Below the pieces are notes generated by a model, which did not search any database, had not been told where the DNA came from, and saw nothing but the letters and a program-made list of their open reading frames with translations. This document shows positions 28,582 through 36,046 of a DNA stretch of 64,000 nt, in pieces; position 1 is the first letter of the stretch; every line of letters starts with the position of its first letter. Source of the stretch: Alphaproteobacteria bacterium (GTDB lineage: Bacteria > Pseudomonadota > Alphaproteobacteria > Sphingomonadales > Emcibacteraceae); NCBI GenBank assembly GCA_030428615.1, contig JAUIDN010000002.1, forward strand, positions 310,001-374,000, written 5' to 3'. The translations under genes and the position numbers were made by a program.

Positions 28582-28609
28582 AAAAAAAGGGCCCTGAAAC
28601 GGACCCTTT
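28582..28609. terminator. Intrinsic terminator between convergent dnaQ and secB
   Basis: A nine-bp stem with one mismatch (AAAGGGCCC / GGACCCTTT) and a six-base loop. On the minus strand it runs into seven T, so it is a clear terminator for secB; on the plus strand it is followed by TTTA and may also help end dnaQ transcripts. Confidence 0.85.
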
Positions 28610-28631
28610 ATTCATCATATTTAATTCAAGA

Positions 28632-29141
28632 TCAATTTACGACGATATCATCGTCTTCCGCCGCTTTTTCGCGTGCTGCGGCAATCTGCTGGTGGTAAAG
28701 ACCAGTAAAATCAATTGGTTCCAGCATTAACGGCGGGAAGCCACCGTCGCGCGTCACGTCAGCGAGAATACGACGTGCAAATGGGAATGTCTGACGCGGC
28801 GCTTCAACCATTAAAAATGGTTGTAATTGATCTTCAGGAAGGTTCTTGATGCCGAACAGACCGGAATAAAGCAGTTCCGCCACGAAAGCAGTTTCATCGC
28901 CGGTTTTGGCGGTGGCAGTAAGTTTCAGGTCAACTTCGTAAACGTCGTCGCCAACCTGTTGTGCGTTCAGATTTACGTTGATGTTCATAGTTGGTTTTTC
29001 GTTGGCCAGCTTCTGTATGGTTTGTGCTGGTGTCGGGTTTTCAAATGAAAGGTCTTTTATATATTGGCCTAGAATGCTGATTTGAACCTCATCTGCATTT
29101 GCTTCGTTTGAAATTTCATTTTGATCTGTATTATCTGACAT
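28632..29141 (-). CDS. secB: Preprotein-translocase export chaperone SecB
   Basis: Cytosolic tetrameric chaperone that holds secretory proteins unfolded and hands them to SecA. Motifs include QISILGQYIKDLSFENP and VEAPRQTFPFARRILADVTR with the conserved GGFPPLMLEPIDF. The ORF can be extended to an ATG at 29150, but AGGA lies at ideal distance from ATG 29141. The acidic C-terminus is typical. It is adjacent to fxsA on the same strand. Confidence 0.96.
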   Translation of the reverse strand: MSDNTDQNEISNEANADEVQISILGQYIKDLSFENPTPAQTIQKLANEKPTMNINVNLNAQQVGDDVYEVDLKLTATAKTGDETAFVAELLYSGLFGIKNLPEDQLQPFLMVEAPRQTFPFARRILADVTRDGGFPPLMLEPIDFTGLYHQQIAAAREKAAEDDDIVVN

Positions 29142-29263
29142 TTCGTCCATTCCTAATATATGTACGTAAAATTACCCCGTCTGCTAACATGGTTTTATGT
29201 TCTGTACAAGTTATTCTATTTTAAAAGTTGGGTTATTTTCTTATTTTTTACTGTTCATGGCGG

Positions 29264-29737
29264 CTAATCTTTGTCTTTTTCAATATCGTCAATTTCTTTT
29301 GGTTTGTCTTCTTCAGTTTCTTTATATTCCCCATCAATAATTATACCACCCGAAAATGAAGACCTTGGCCGGTTTTCATAATTTCGCTTGCCGGCTTTGA
29401 CCATCATATTGCCAAGCATGGCTCTTATCGGCGCAATTGCCAGCAGGATTGCGATGGAATCTGTAATAAACCCCGGTAAAAGAAAGAAAAACCCGGCGAT
29501 CGCAAGAAAGAACCCGTGTATTAGTTCTGAAACAGGGCTTTCGCCCCGATCAACGGTATTTTTCAGATTTGCAAGCACCTGAATACCTTCCTGCCGGATG
29601 ATAAAAATACCAAGAACGGCAGTCAGAATTGTAAGCATCAACGCGGTGAGTCCTCCGATCTCGTCAGCGACTTCAACAAAAACGAGAAATTCAAGATACG
29701 GCACCATAATGATGGTGGCTAAAAATAATAACGGCAT
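29264..29737 (-). CDS. fxsA: FxsA family membrane protein
   Basis: A 157-residue inner-membrane protein with three to four hydrophobic segments. The signatures PYLEFLVFVEVADEIGGLTAL and TILTAVLGIFIIRQEG, and a later FLLPGFITDSIAILLAI, are typical of FxsA. In E. coli its overexpression suppresses phage F exclusion; the normal role is unknown. It is divergent from timA. Confidence 0.9.
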   Translation of the reverse strand: MPLLFLATIIMVPYLEFLVFVEVADEIGGLTALMLTILTAVLGIFIIRQEGIQVLANLKNTVDRGESPVSELIHGFFLAIAGFFFLLPGFITDSIAILLAIAPIRAMLGNMMVKAGKRNYENRPRSSFSGGIIIDGEYKETEEDKPKEIDDIEKDKD

Positions 29738-29855
29738 TAACGGTCCAGAGTATTGAAATATGGGTTCATTTTATATACATCATGTTCTATCTAATATAGT
29801 ATTAAATCTTATGAACGCCAAGGGATGGTGAGTAAGAAAGCTTAACTAGGAAAAA

Positions 29856-30572
29856 ATGATGCAAGATTCTGACAATCTGTTTTTAATCGTGATGGCTTTT
29901 GTCGCCGGTTTTATTATTTTGCAGTTGCGCAGAACGCTAGGCAGAAAAGACGGCTATGACGGCAAAGACGAGGATCGAAGCGATAGCCGGTTTGATGATA
30001 ATAAATCGGATCATGGCCCTGCTGCGGATAATGTCATTCCAATTAAGGGTGGCAAACCGGAAAAAAGTGAGTTTCAGTCGCGTGTTGATGAAAGCAAGGA
30101 AATTGGTGTTCCAAAATCCTCCCCTTTTTATGACACGCTTGAGAAAATCAGAAGCTTTGATCGAAGTTTTACGCTTCCGGATTTTATTGATGGTGCCGAA
30201 TATGCTTATGGTATGATTCTAAACGCTTTTTGGGAAGGCGATCTGAAAACGCTGCGTACTTTTTTAAGCCGGGATGTTTATAGCGAGTTTGAAGAAGCGA
30301 TCAATGATATGAAGGAACAGGGGCATCAATTCCACAATAGAATAGATGATATTGAAAAAATAGAACTTGAAGATGCCAGCATTGATGGCTCCATGGCGGA
30401 GCTCACATTGCGTTACCGCGGACACATGACAATTGCCATCAAGGATAAGGATGGAAACCTTGTTCAGGGGGATGAGGAAAATGTAACGCCCGTGGTGGAT
30501 GTCTGGACATTTTGCCGGGATGTCCGTCGCGGTGATCCGAACTGGACGCTTGTTTCTACCGGTAGCGAGTAA
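29856..30572 (+). CDS. Tim44/TimA-domain protein
   Basis: A 238-residue protein with a single N-terminal membrane anchor (about residues 7-24), a charged low-complexity linker (about 30-90) and a C-terminal Tim44-like domain (FLSRDVYSEFEEAIND; VVDVWTFCRDVRRGDPNW). Mitochondrial Tim44 tethers the import motor to the translocon. The bacterial homologue TimA is a lipoprotein or membrane-anchored protein of uncertain function. Neighbours secB, fxsA, mltA and smr form a common alphaproteobacterial cluster. Confidence 0.88.
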   Translation: MMQDSDNLFLIVMAFVAGFIILQLRRTLGRKDGYDGKDEDRSDSRFDDNKSDHGPAADNVIPIKGGKPEKSEFQSRVDESKEIGVPKSSPFYDTLEKIRSFDRSFTLPDFIDGAEYAYGMILNAFWEGDLKTLRTFLSRDVYSEFEEAINDMKEQGHQFHNRIDDIEKIELEDASIDGSMAELTLRYRGHMTIAIKDKDGNLVQGDEENVTPVVDVWTFCRDVRRGDPNWTLVSTGSE

Positions 30573-30600
30573 ATTTTACCAGTCTAGGAATTTATGAAAT

Positions 30601-31797
30601 ATGACAAGATATTCAGCGGTTGCCTTATTATTAGGAATTTTTATTACCGCTGTATATCTGCTTCTCAAACCTGTGCCGGAACAGGTCCCGCTAAAATATA
30701 CTCAGATGAATTTCGATGATTTTGAAAATTGGCAGGGTGATAACCACGCGGCGGCGCTAGAAGCGTTTCAGATTTCCTGTGAGCGGCTTTTAAATTATCC
30801 GGATGACAGAAAACTCAACGATTTCGGGACCGCCGCTTTCTGGAAACCGACATGTCGGGCGGCACTGGAAATAGATCCGATTGCCGCCAGAAAATTTTTT
30901 GAAATCAACTTTACTCCGTTGAGTTTCACCCGTGAAGAGCCGGGTTTATTCACCGGCTATTATGCTCCCCTTTACAAAGGGTCACGGGAGCGAAGCGAAG
31001 AATATAATGCTCCCCTTTATATGGTGCCAAGCGACCTGCAAACAATAAATCTGGGTGATTTTGATCAAAGCCTGGTCGGGCGTTCAATTGTTGGTGAAAT
31101 TAAAGACAATAAATTTATTCCTTACAAAGACCGAAAGCAGATCGACCAAGGGGCGTTGGAAGATAAGGATCTGGAGCTGGTCTGGCTGAGAAAACGTGAG
31201 GAAACGTTCTTTCTTCAAATACAGGGTTCGGGATTTATTGAACTTGAAAATGGTGACGTGGTGCATCTTGGTTATGCGCAAAGAAATGGTCGGCCCTACA
31301 GGGCAATTGGACAATATCTTATACAAAGTGGTGATGTTGATCCTGAAGATATGTCATTGCAGGCGATATTGGACTGGATGGCTGAAAACCCAGAGCAATC
31401 AGATGATCTGATGTGGAAAAACCCGTCTTATGTTTTTTTTCAGGAAAGGGAAAATGATAAGCCGATTGGCAGTCTGGGGGTTGGATTAACACCCGGGCGC
31501 TCACTCGCGGTAGACAGGTCATTCATTCCGCTTGGCGTGCCGCTCTGGCTGGAGACATATAAAGAAATTGGAACACCAAGTGGCGAGGTCGCTCTCCTGC
31601 CAAGTTTGGACAGGTTGGTAATTGCACAGGATACGGGCGGTGCGATCAAGGGCGAAATTCGTGGAGATGTTTATTGGGGCATTGGTGATGCAGCTGAACT
31701 GAAAGCGGGGCCAATGAAAGATGTTGGGACATATTATATTTTGGTGCCAAACGCCGTTATAGCTGAAATTTTCCCCATTTCCGAAAGTGAAACCTGA
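30601..31797 (+). CDS. mltA: Membrane-bound lytic murein transglycosylase A
   Basis: Cleaves peptidoglycan glycan strands with 1,6-anhydro product formation. A hydrophobic N-terminal segment (residues 5-22) probably serves as signal or anchor. The MltA domain covers about residues 95-270 (FTGYYAPLYKGS; LQIQGSGFIELENGDVVHLGYA), and the C-terminal 3D domain contains AQDTGGAIKGEIRGDVYWG with its conserved aspartates. No lipobox cysteine is obvious. Length is 398 residues. Its stop overlaps the smr start by one base. Confidence 0.94.
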   Translation: MTRYSAVALLLGIFITAVYLLLKPVPEQVPLKYTQMNFDDFENWQGDNHAAALEAFQISCERLLNYPDDRKLNDFGTAAFWKPTCRAALEIDPIAARKFFEINFTPLSFTREEPGLFTGYYAPLYKGSRERSEEYNAPLYMVPSDLQTINLGDFDQSLVGRSIVGEIKDNKFIPYKDRKQIDQGALEDKDLELVWLRKREETFFLQIQGSGFIELENGDVVHLGYAQRNGRPYRAIGQYLIQSGDVDPEDMSLQAILDWMAENPEQSDDLMWKNPSYVFFQERENDKPIGSLGVGLTPGRSLAVDRSFIPLGVPLWLETYKEIGTPSGEVALLPSLDRLVIAQDTGGAIKGEIRGDVYWGIGDAAELKAGPMKDVGTYYILVPNAVIAEIFPISESET

Positions 31798-32351
31798 TGG
31801 CAAAAAGGATACTCAGTGATCAGGAAAAGAGGTTATGGAAACTTTATACCCGTGACGTTGAGGCGATAAATGCTGACGGTGAGCCATCGAAAATAAAAGA
31901 GAGCGCCGGTTCCTATGAGATTAAGATACCTAAAAAGGAAGGTTTTAAAAAAACGATACAACCAAACCTCACCAATCAGGAGAGTTTGAAGGACAGGGAT
32001 AGTAACTGGGGTAGAAAGCTCCGGCAGGGGAAGGTGAAAATTGACGGAAAAATAGATCTTCATGGCATGACCTGTGTGCAAGCCCACCAGAAGCTTCACC
32101 GTTATCTGGAGCGCGCACAACAAAGCGGTAAAAGGGTTATTCTGGTGGTGACGGGAAAAGGCGGGCCGAAAACGGATTTTGATCATTACAGGTTTTCGGA
32201 ATTTGAAAATAATCGCGGTGTATTAAGGCGTGAAGTGCCGATGTGGCTTTCAGGTTCTGCGATGCGCCATTTAATCGTTTCGTTTCAGGAAGCCCGCAGT
32301 CAGGATGGCGGTGCGGGTGCACTATATGTGGTTTTAAAGAGGTCTTCATGA
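31797..32351 (+). CDS. Smr domain protein
   Basis: A 184-residue protein with a C-terminal Smr (small MutS-related) domain: KIDLHGMTCVQAHQKLH and VILVVTGKGG, followed by LRREVPMWL. The DLHG and GKG motifs are typical of Smr nucleases. Family members have nicking or RNA-cleaving activity linked to ribosome rescue or repair; the substrate here is unknown. The N-terminal ~80 residues are charged and unstructured in appearance. It overlaps mltA and the downstream regulator gene. Confidence 0.9.
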   Translation: MAKRILSDQEKRLWKLYTRDVEAINADGEPSKIKESAGSYEIKIPKKEGFKKTIQPNLTNQESLKDRDSNWGRKLRQGKVKIDGKIDLHGMTCVQAHQKLHRYLERAQQSGKRVILVVTGKGGPKTDFDHYRFSEFENNRGVLRREVPMWLSGSAMRHLIVSFQEARSQDGGAGALYVVLKRSS

Positions 32352-32710
32352 CACCATTTGGCGAAAAAGTACGGGAACTTAGAAAAGCTAGAGGGATTAG
32401 CCAGAAACAGATGGCAAAAAAACTCGCGATCAGTCCGGCATATCTTTCTGCGCTGGAACATGGCCATCGCGGACGACCGTCCTGGGCACTGATCCAGCAA
32501 ATAATCAGTTTTTTTAATATCATTTGGGATGAAGCGGAAGAACTTGAAAACCTTGCCCGGTTATCTCACCCGCGCATGGTCGTTGATACATCGGGACTAA
32601 GCGCAGAAGCGACGGAACTTGTCAATTTGCTCAATCGTGACATCCGCGATATGGATGATAAAAAAATCAGGAAAATGCTTGAAATTATTAAGAAAAAGGA
32701 TCAGTCCTGA
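32348..32710 (+). CDS. XRE-family helix-turn-helix regulator
   Basis: A 120-residue protein with an N-terminal HTH (VRELRKARGISQKQMAKKL, then ISPAYLSALEHGHRG) at about residues 5-50. The remainder is helical and lacks a recognised ligand domain. ATG 32348 overlaps the smr stop (ATGA); a longer frame from 32243 would lie mostly inside smr and is rejected. Its 3' end overlaps convergent corC by ten bases. The target genes are unknown. Confidence 0.88.
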   Translation: MTPFGEKVRELRKARGISQKQMAKKLAISPAYLSALEHGHRGRPSWALIQQIISFFNIIWDEAEELENLARLSHPRMVVDTSGLSAEATELVNLLNRDIRDMDDKKIRKMLEIIKKKDQS

Positions 32711-33993
32711 TCATCAAATGGCGGGAATATTTTTACCAGTGTTATCTGGTTTCTTTTTCGTTTCAAAATTTCAAGTTTAAAGCCGTTAATATCAAATATT
32801 TGGCCAGGTAATGGGATTATTTCTGCCTGATCAATGACATAACCAGCGATGGTTATGGCTTCATCGTCGTTCAAATTCCAATTAAACTGCCGGTTTAAAT
32901 CTCGTATTGGTGTTCCCCCATCTGCGATGACGGCGCCGGATTTTAAAAGGGTGACACCGTTATTATGCGTGTCATGTTCATCGGTGATATCACCGACAAT
33001 TTCTTCGAGGATATCTTCAAGCGTGATAACCCCCATTAATGCGCCATATTCGTCAACCACCAGTGCGAAGTGAGCCTTTTTCGCAAGAAACATTTTGAGC
33101 TGCTCACGCAAACTGGTGGTTTCCGGCACAAACCACGGTGGTATTGCGATTTCCCTTAAAATCTTGTGGTCAAGATCGCCGTAACTTTTCCGGGTCACTC
33201 TTAAAACATCCTTGGCATGAACAACACCGATGATGTTGTCCTGGTTTTCTTCCCACATCGGAAGGCGCGTATAGGGGCTGGCTACGATCTGCTGGAATAT
33301 ATCATCGATATTATCCTGCGCATTTATGGTTTCGACATTTTTGCGGTGGACCATGACATCTTCAAGGCTGATTTCATCAAGATCAAGTATACCGGCGAGC
33401 ATGTCTTTATGCTCTTTTACAATACCGCCTTCGTGCGCCTGCAGATCTATAGCGCCGCGAATTTCATCATGAGGGCTTAATACACGTTGATTGTCCGCCG
33501 CTTTAATACCAAGAAGCCTTAGTGTATGACGGGCAACAATTTGAATAAGCCTAACAACAGGCGAAAATAAAATCACACATATATTTATCAGCGGCGCTAC
33601 CTTCAACGCCATTCTTTCCGGGTTTGAAATGGCATATGTTTTGGGCATCACTTCTGCGAAAATTAATACAATTGCTGTCATCACAAATGTTGCATAAACA
33701 ACACCAATTTCGCCAAATAGGGATAAAAATATATAAGTTGCCAACGAAGACGCCAGAATATTAACCAGGTTATTGCCAAGCAGAATAGCACCAATCAGGC
33801 TTTCCGGGTCAGAGATTAATTTTTCAACCAGGCTGGCCCGCTTATCCCCTTCTTTGGACATTTTATGCATGTTTGATGCAGAAGTTGCCGTCAAACTTGT
33901 TTCCGAGCCGGAAAAAAAGCCCGAAAACACGATCAGAAAAATAATGACGACAATTGCCGCTACCAGTTCAGCTTCCATAAGCGTATAATTCAT
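32701..33993 (-). CDS. HlyC/CorC (CNNM) family transporter
   Basis: A 430-residue inner-membrane protein. The N-terminal CNNM/DUF21 domain has about four transmembrane helices with FSGFFSGSETSLTA and LLGNNLVNILASSLAT. A pair of CBS domains lies at about residues 210-335 (DVMVHRKNVETI; FALVVDEYGALMGVITLEDILEEIVGDI). The C-terminal CorC/HlyC domain ends the protein. Homologues export Mg2+ (or Na+/Co2+-linked divalent cations). It follows aroB with an ATGA overlap. Confidence 0.93.
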   Translation of the reverse strand: MNYTLMEAELVAAIVVIIFLIVFSGFFSGSETSLTATSASNMHKMSKEGDKRASLVEKLISDPESLIGAILLGNNLVNILASSLATYIFLSLFGEIGVVYATFVMTAIVLIFAEVMPKTYAISNPERMALKVAPLINICVILFSPVVRLIQIVARHTLRLLGIKAADNQRVLSPHDEIRGAIDLQAHEGGIVKEHKDMLAGILDLDEISLEDVMVHRKNVETINAQDNIDDIFQQIVASPYTRLPMWEENQDNIIGVVHAKDVLRVTRKSYGDLDHKILREIAIPPWFVPETTSLREQLKMFLAKKAHFALVVDEYGALMGVITLEDILEEIVGDITDEHDTHNNGVTLLKSGAVIADGGTPIRDLNRQFNWNLNDDEAITIAGYVIDQAEIIPLPGQIFDINGFKLEILKRKRNQITLVKIFPPFDDQD

Positions 33994-35087
33994 TCCTTAA
34001 GTGCGCCTTCGAGCACGGACCTTACATCATCCATGTTAACATTCTTTGAAAGAAAAGATTTTCCGATGCCGGAAGCAACAACAAAAGTTAACTTTCCGCC
34101 AGACATTTTTTTATCACCCTTCATGTGATTTAGCAGATTTTCGACATTAAAATTGAATGACGAGATTTGCTTTGCTGAAGTTTTTTGAAAATGTTTGACC
34201 ACGCGGTCAACGTCATCATGCGGGCATAGGCCGGTTTTTGCTGAAAGCTTAAAGGCGAGAATAATTCCCATGGCGACGGCTTCACCGTGAAAAAGAGTGT
34301 CGTTGTAACCATTTTCTGCTTCAAGAGCATGGCCAAAAGTATGTCCAAGGTTCAATAGGGCTCTCGCACCGGTTTCTCGTTCGTCATCTGCGACAACGGT
34401 GGCTTTTGCCGCGCAGCTTTTCCTGATGGCCTGTGATCTTAAATTTCTGTCACCCTCTATCAGGGCTTCGCCGTTTTGTTCAAGCCAAGCGAAAAAAGCG
34501 TCGTCATTTATCAGCCCATATTTTACAATCTCCGCATACCCGGCAATAATATGCCGTGGGTCCAGAGTTTCAAGGGTGGTAACATCAATCAATACAAGGC
34601 GCGGCTGATGAAAAGCCCCGATCAGGTTTTTACCGTGTCTGCTGTTAATGCCCGTTTTGCCGCCGACGGAACTGTCGACCTGAGCAAGCAACGTGGTCGG
34701 AATCTGTATAAAATCAATACCGCGCAAATAGATACTCGCGGCAAAACCGACCAGATCGCCGATCACGCCACCGCCAAAGGCGATGATCATGTCAGTGCGT
34801 TCAAGCCTTAAGGAAAGCAGTTTATCAAGCAGTTCTTCCAGCTGTTCAAAGGACTTGGTTGCCTCCCCGGCAGGGAGAATAATGGTGTCATACTCAAGGT
34901 TATTTTCACTGAAATTGTGTTCCAGTCGCGAAAGCTGATGCCGAGCAACATTTTCATCTGTGATGATCACAGTTTTTGCTCTTTTCAGTAAAGGAACAAT
35001 GTAATCGGCCGCATTATCAATGATATTCTCATCAATAAGAATATCATAGCTCCGGTTTCCAAGATCAACTGTCGTTTTCTGCATCAT
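33990..35087 (-). CDS. aroB: 3-dehydroquinate synthase
   Basis: NAD- and Zn-dependent cyclisation of DAHP in the shikimate pathway. Features are FGGGVIGDLVGFAASIYLRG (NAD loop), QIPTTLLAQVDSSVGGKTGIN, the Zn-ligand regions GYAEIVKYGLI and LLNLGHTFGHALE, and HGEAVAMGI. Length is 365 residues. It overlaps the 3' end of aroK by 23 bases, so both shikimate genes are translated from one message. Confidence 0.97.
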   Translation of the reverse strand: MMQKTTVDLGNRSYDILIDENIIDNAADYIVPLLKRAKTVIITDENVARHQLSRLEHNFSENNLEYDTIILPAGEATKSFEQLEELLDKLLSLRLERTDMIIAFGGGVIGDLVGFAASIYLRGIDFIQIPTTLLAQVDSSVGGKTGINSRHGKNLIGAFHQPRLVLIDVTTLETLDPRHIIAGYAEIVKYGLINDDAFFAWLEQNGEALIEGDRNLRSQAIRKSCAAKATVVADDERETGARALLNLGHTFGHALEAENGYNDTLFHGEAVAMGIILAFKLSAKTGLCPHDDVDRVVKHFQKTSAKQISSFNFNVENLLNHMKGDKKMSGGKLTFVVASGIGKSFLSKNVNMDDVRSVLEGALKE

Positions 35088-35742
35088 TTTCTTCGCCCGC
35101 GCTTTTGCTTTCTTTGGTCAGGCGCGCTTTTTTCCGCGCCATGCGCTTTTGGTACTTTTTCTTTTCAATAGCAAGATATTTGTTCAGTTTCCATATAATA
35201 TCATTCACAACCTTGTCGTGGGGACCCTGCCCGCTTTCGACTGTTATATGGGCTTCTTCATATATGGGGTATCTTTCTTCGGTCAGTTTTTGAAGAATCT
35301 TTTTTGGGTTTCCTTTTTTCAACAGTGGGCGAGTATCCCTTTTTGATGTCCGCTCAACAAGAAGATCGACATCAACCTTAAGCCAGATGACGATCGTCTG
35401 CCGTTTCAGCCGACCACGGGTTTTTGGATCCATAAAAGCGCCCCCACCGGTTCCAAGAACAATTTTGTTTTTATCGCTGATAAGCCTGTTGATAACCCGG
35501 CGTTCGCCTTTTCGGAAATCCTCTTCGCCGAATTTTTCAAATATTTCCGTTACTGTATGGCCGGCTGCAACCTCTATTTCATGGTCGCTATCAACAAAAT
35601 TTAAATGTAATCGGCGGGCCAGCCGAATGCCGATGGTCGATTTGCCACTGCCCATTAACCCAACAAGAGAAATGCTTTTTCTTAACGGGTATCTTAGGCG
35701 CGGCGAAAGGCTTTTTTTTCTTTTTCTTTTCAGATTATTCAT
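35065..35742 (-). CDS. aroK: Shikimate kinase with charged terminal extensions
   Basis: Phosphorylates shikimate with ATP. The P-loop GLMGSGKST is at residues 28-36, the shikimate site includes FVDSDHEIE and FRKGERRVI, and the GTGGGAF loop and DTRPLL lid are present. At 225 residues it is longer than the usual ~170-180. A basic 22-residue N-terminal tail and a Lys/Arg-rich then acidic C-terminal tail (from about 192) account for the excess. The C-terminal tail is partly encoded in overlap with aroB. Confidence 0.95.
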   Translation of the reverse strand: MNNLKRKRKKSLSPRLRYPLRKSISLVGLMGSGKSTIGIRLARRLHLNFVDSDHEIEVAAGHTVTEIFEKFGEEDFRKGERRVINRLISDKNKIVLGTGGGAFMDPKTRGRLKRQTIVIWLKVDVDLLVERTSKRDTRPLLKKGNPKKILQKLTEERYPIYEEAHITVESGQGPHDKVVNDIIWKLNKYLAIEKKKYQKRMARKKARLTKESKSAGEENDAENDS

Positions 35743-35888
35743 TATATCTTCTATTTACATATCTTTACGCTGTTTAGCCATGAAATAAACATATTTTTTC
35801 GCAAGCTTTACGTCGCTTGAAAACACCGTTAATATGACGCGTTATTCTATAAAGTTCTTTTTATAATATTACTGAGGTAAATATACCA

Positions 35889-36029
35889 ATGGCAAAATTA
35901 TGGCTAATCCTGATTATTTTAATCCTGCTCTCTGTTGTTGGTGCGGGAATCTACCTTATGACAGCAGATATCCCGGCGCCCTCCCAGCGTGTGGAAAAAA
36001 CGCTTCCTGATGATGCGTTCCCGAATTGA
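35889..36029 (+). CDS. 46-residue single-pass membrane protein of unknown function
   Basis: The ORF begins MAKLWLILIILILLSVVG and ends with DDAFPN. Residues 4-25 form one transmembrane helix. The tail MTADIPAPSQRVEKTLPDDA is proline-rich and probably periplasmic. A GAGG-like element lies shortly upstream. I recall similar small proteins (helix followed by IPAP...VEK.lP...F) in other alphaproteobacteria near xerD/aroK, but cannot verify that here. It sits between divergent aroK and the large exported protein, 17 bases before the latter's start. Confidence 0.65.
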   Translation: MAKLWLILIILILLSVVGAGIYLMTADIPAPSQRVEKTLPDDAFPN

Positions 36030-36046
36030 TTTCGGCCTTTAATGGA

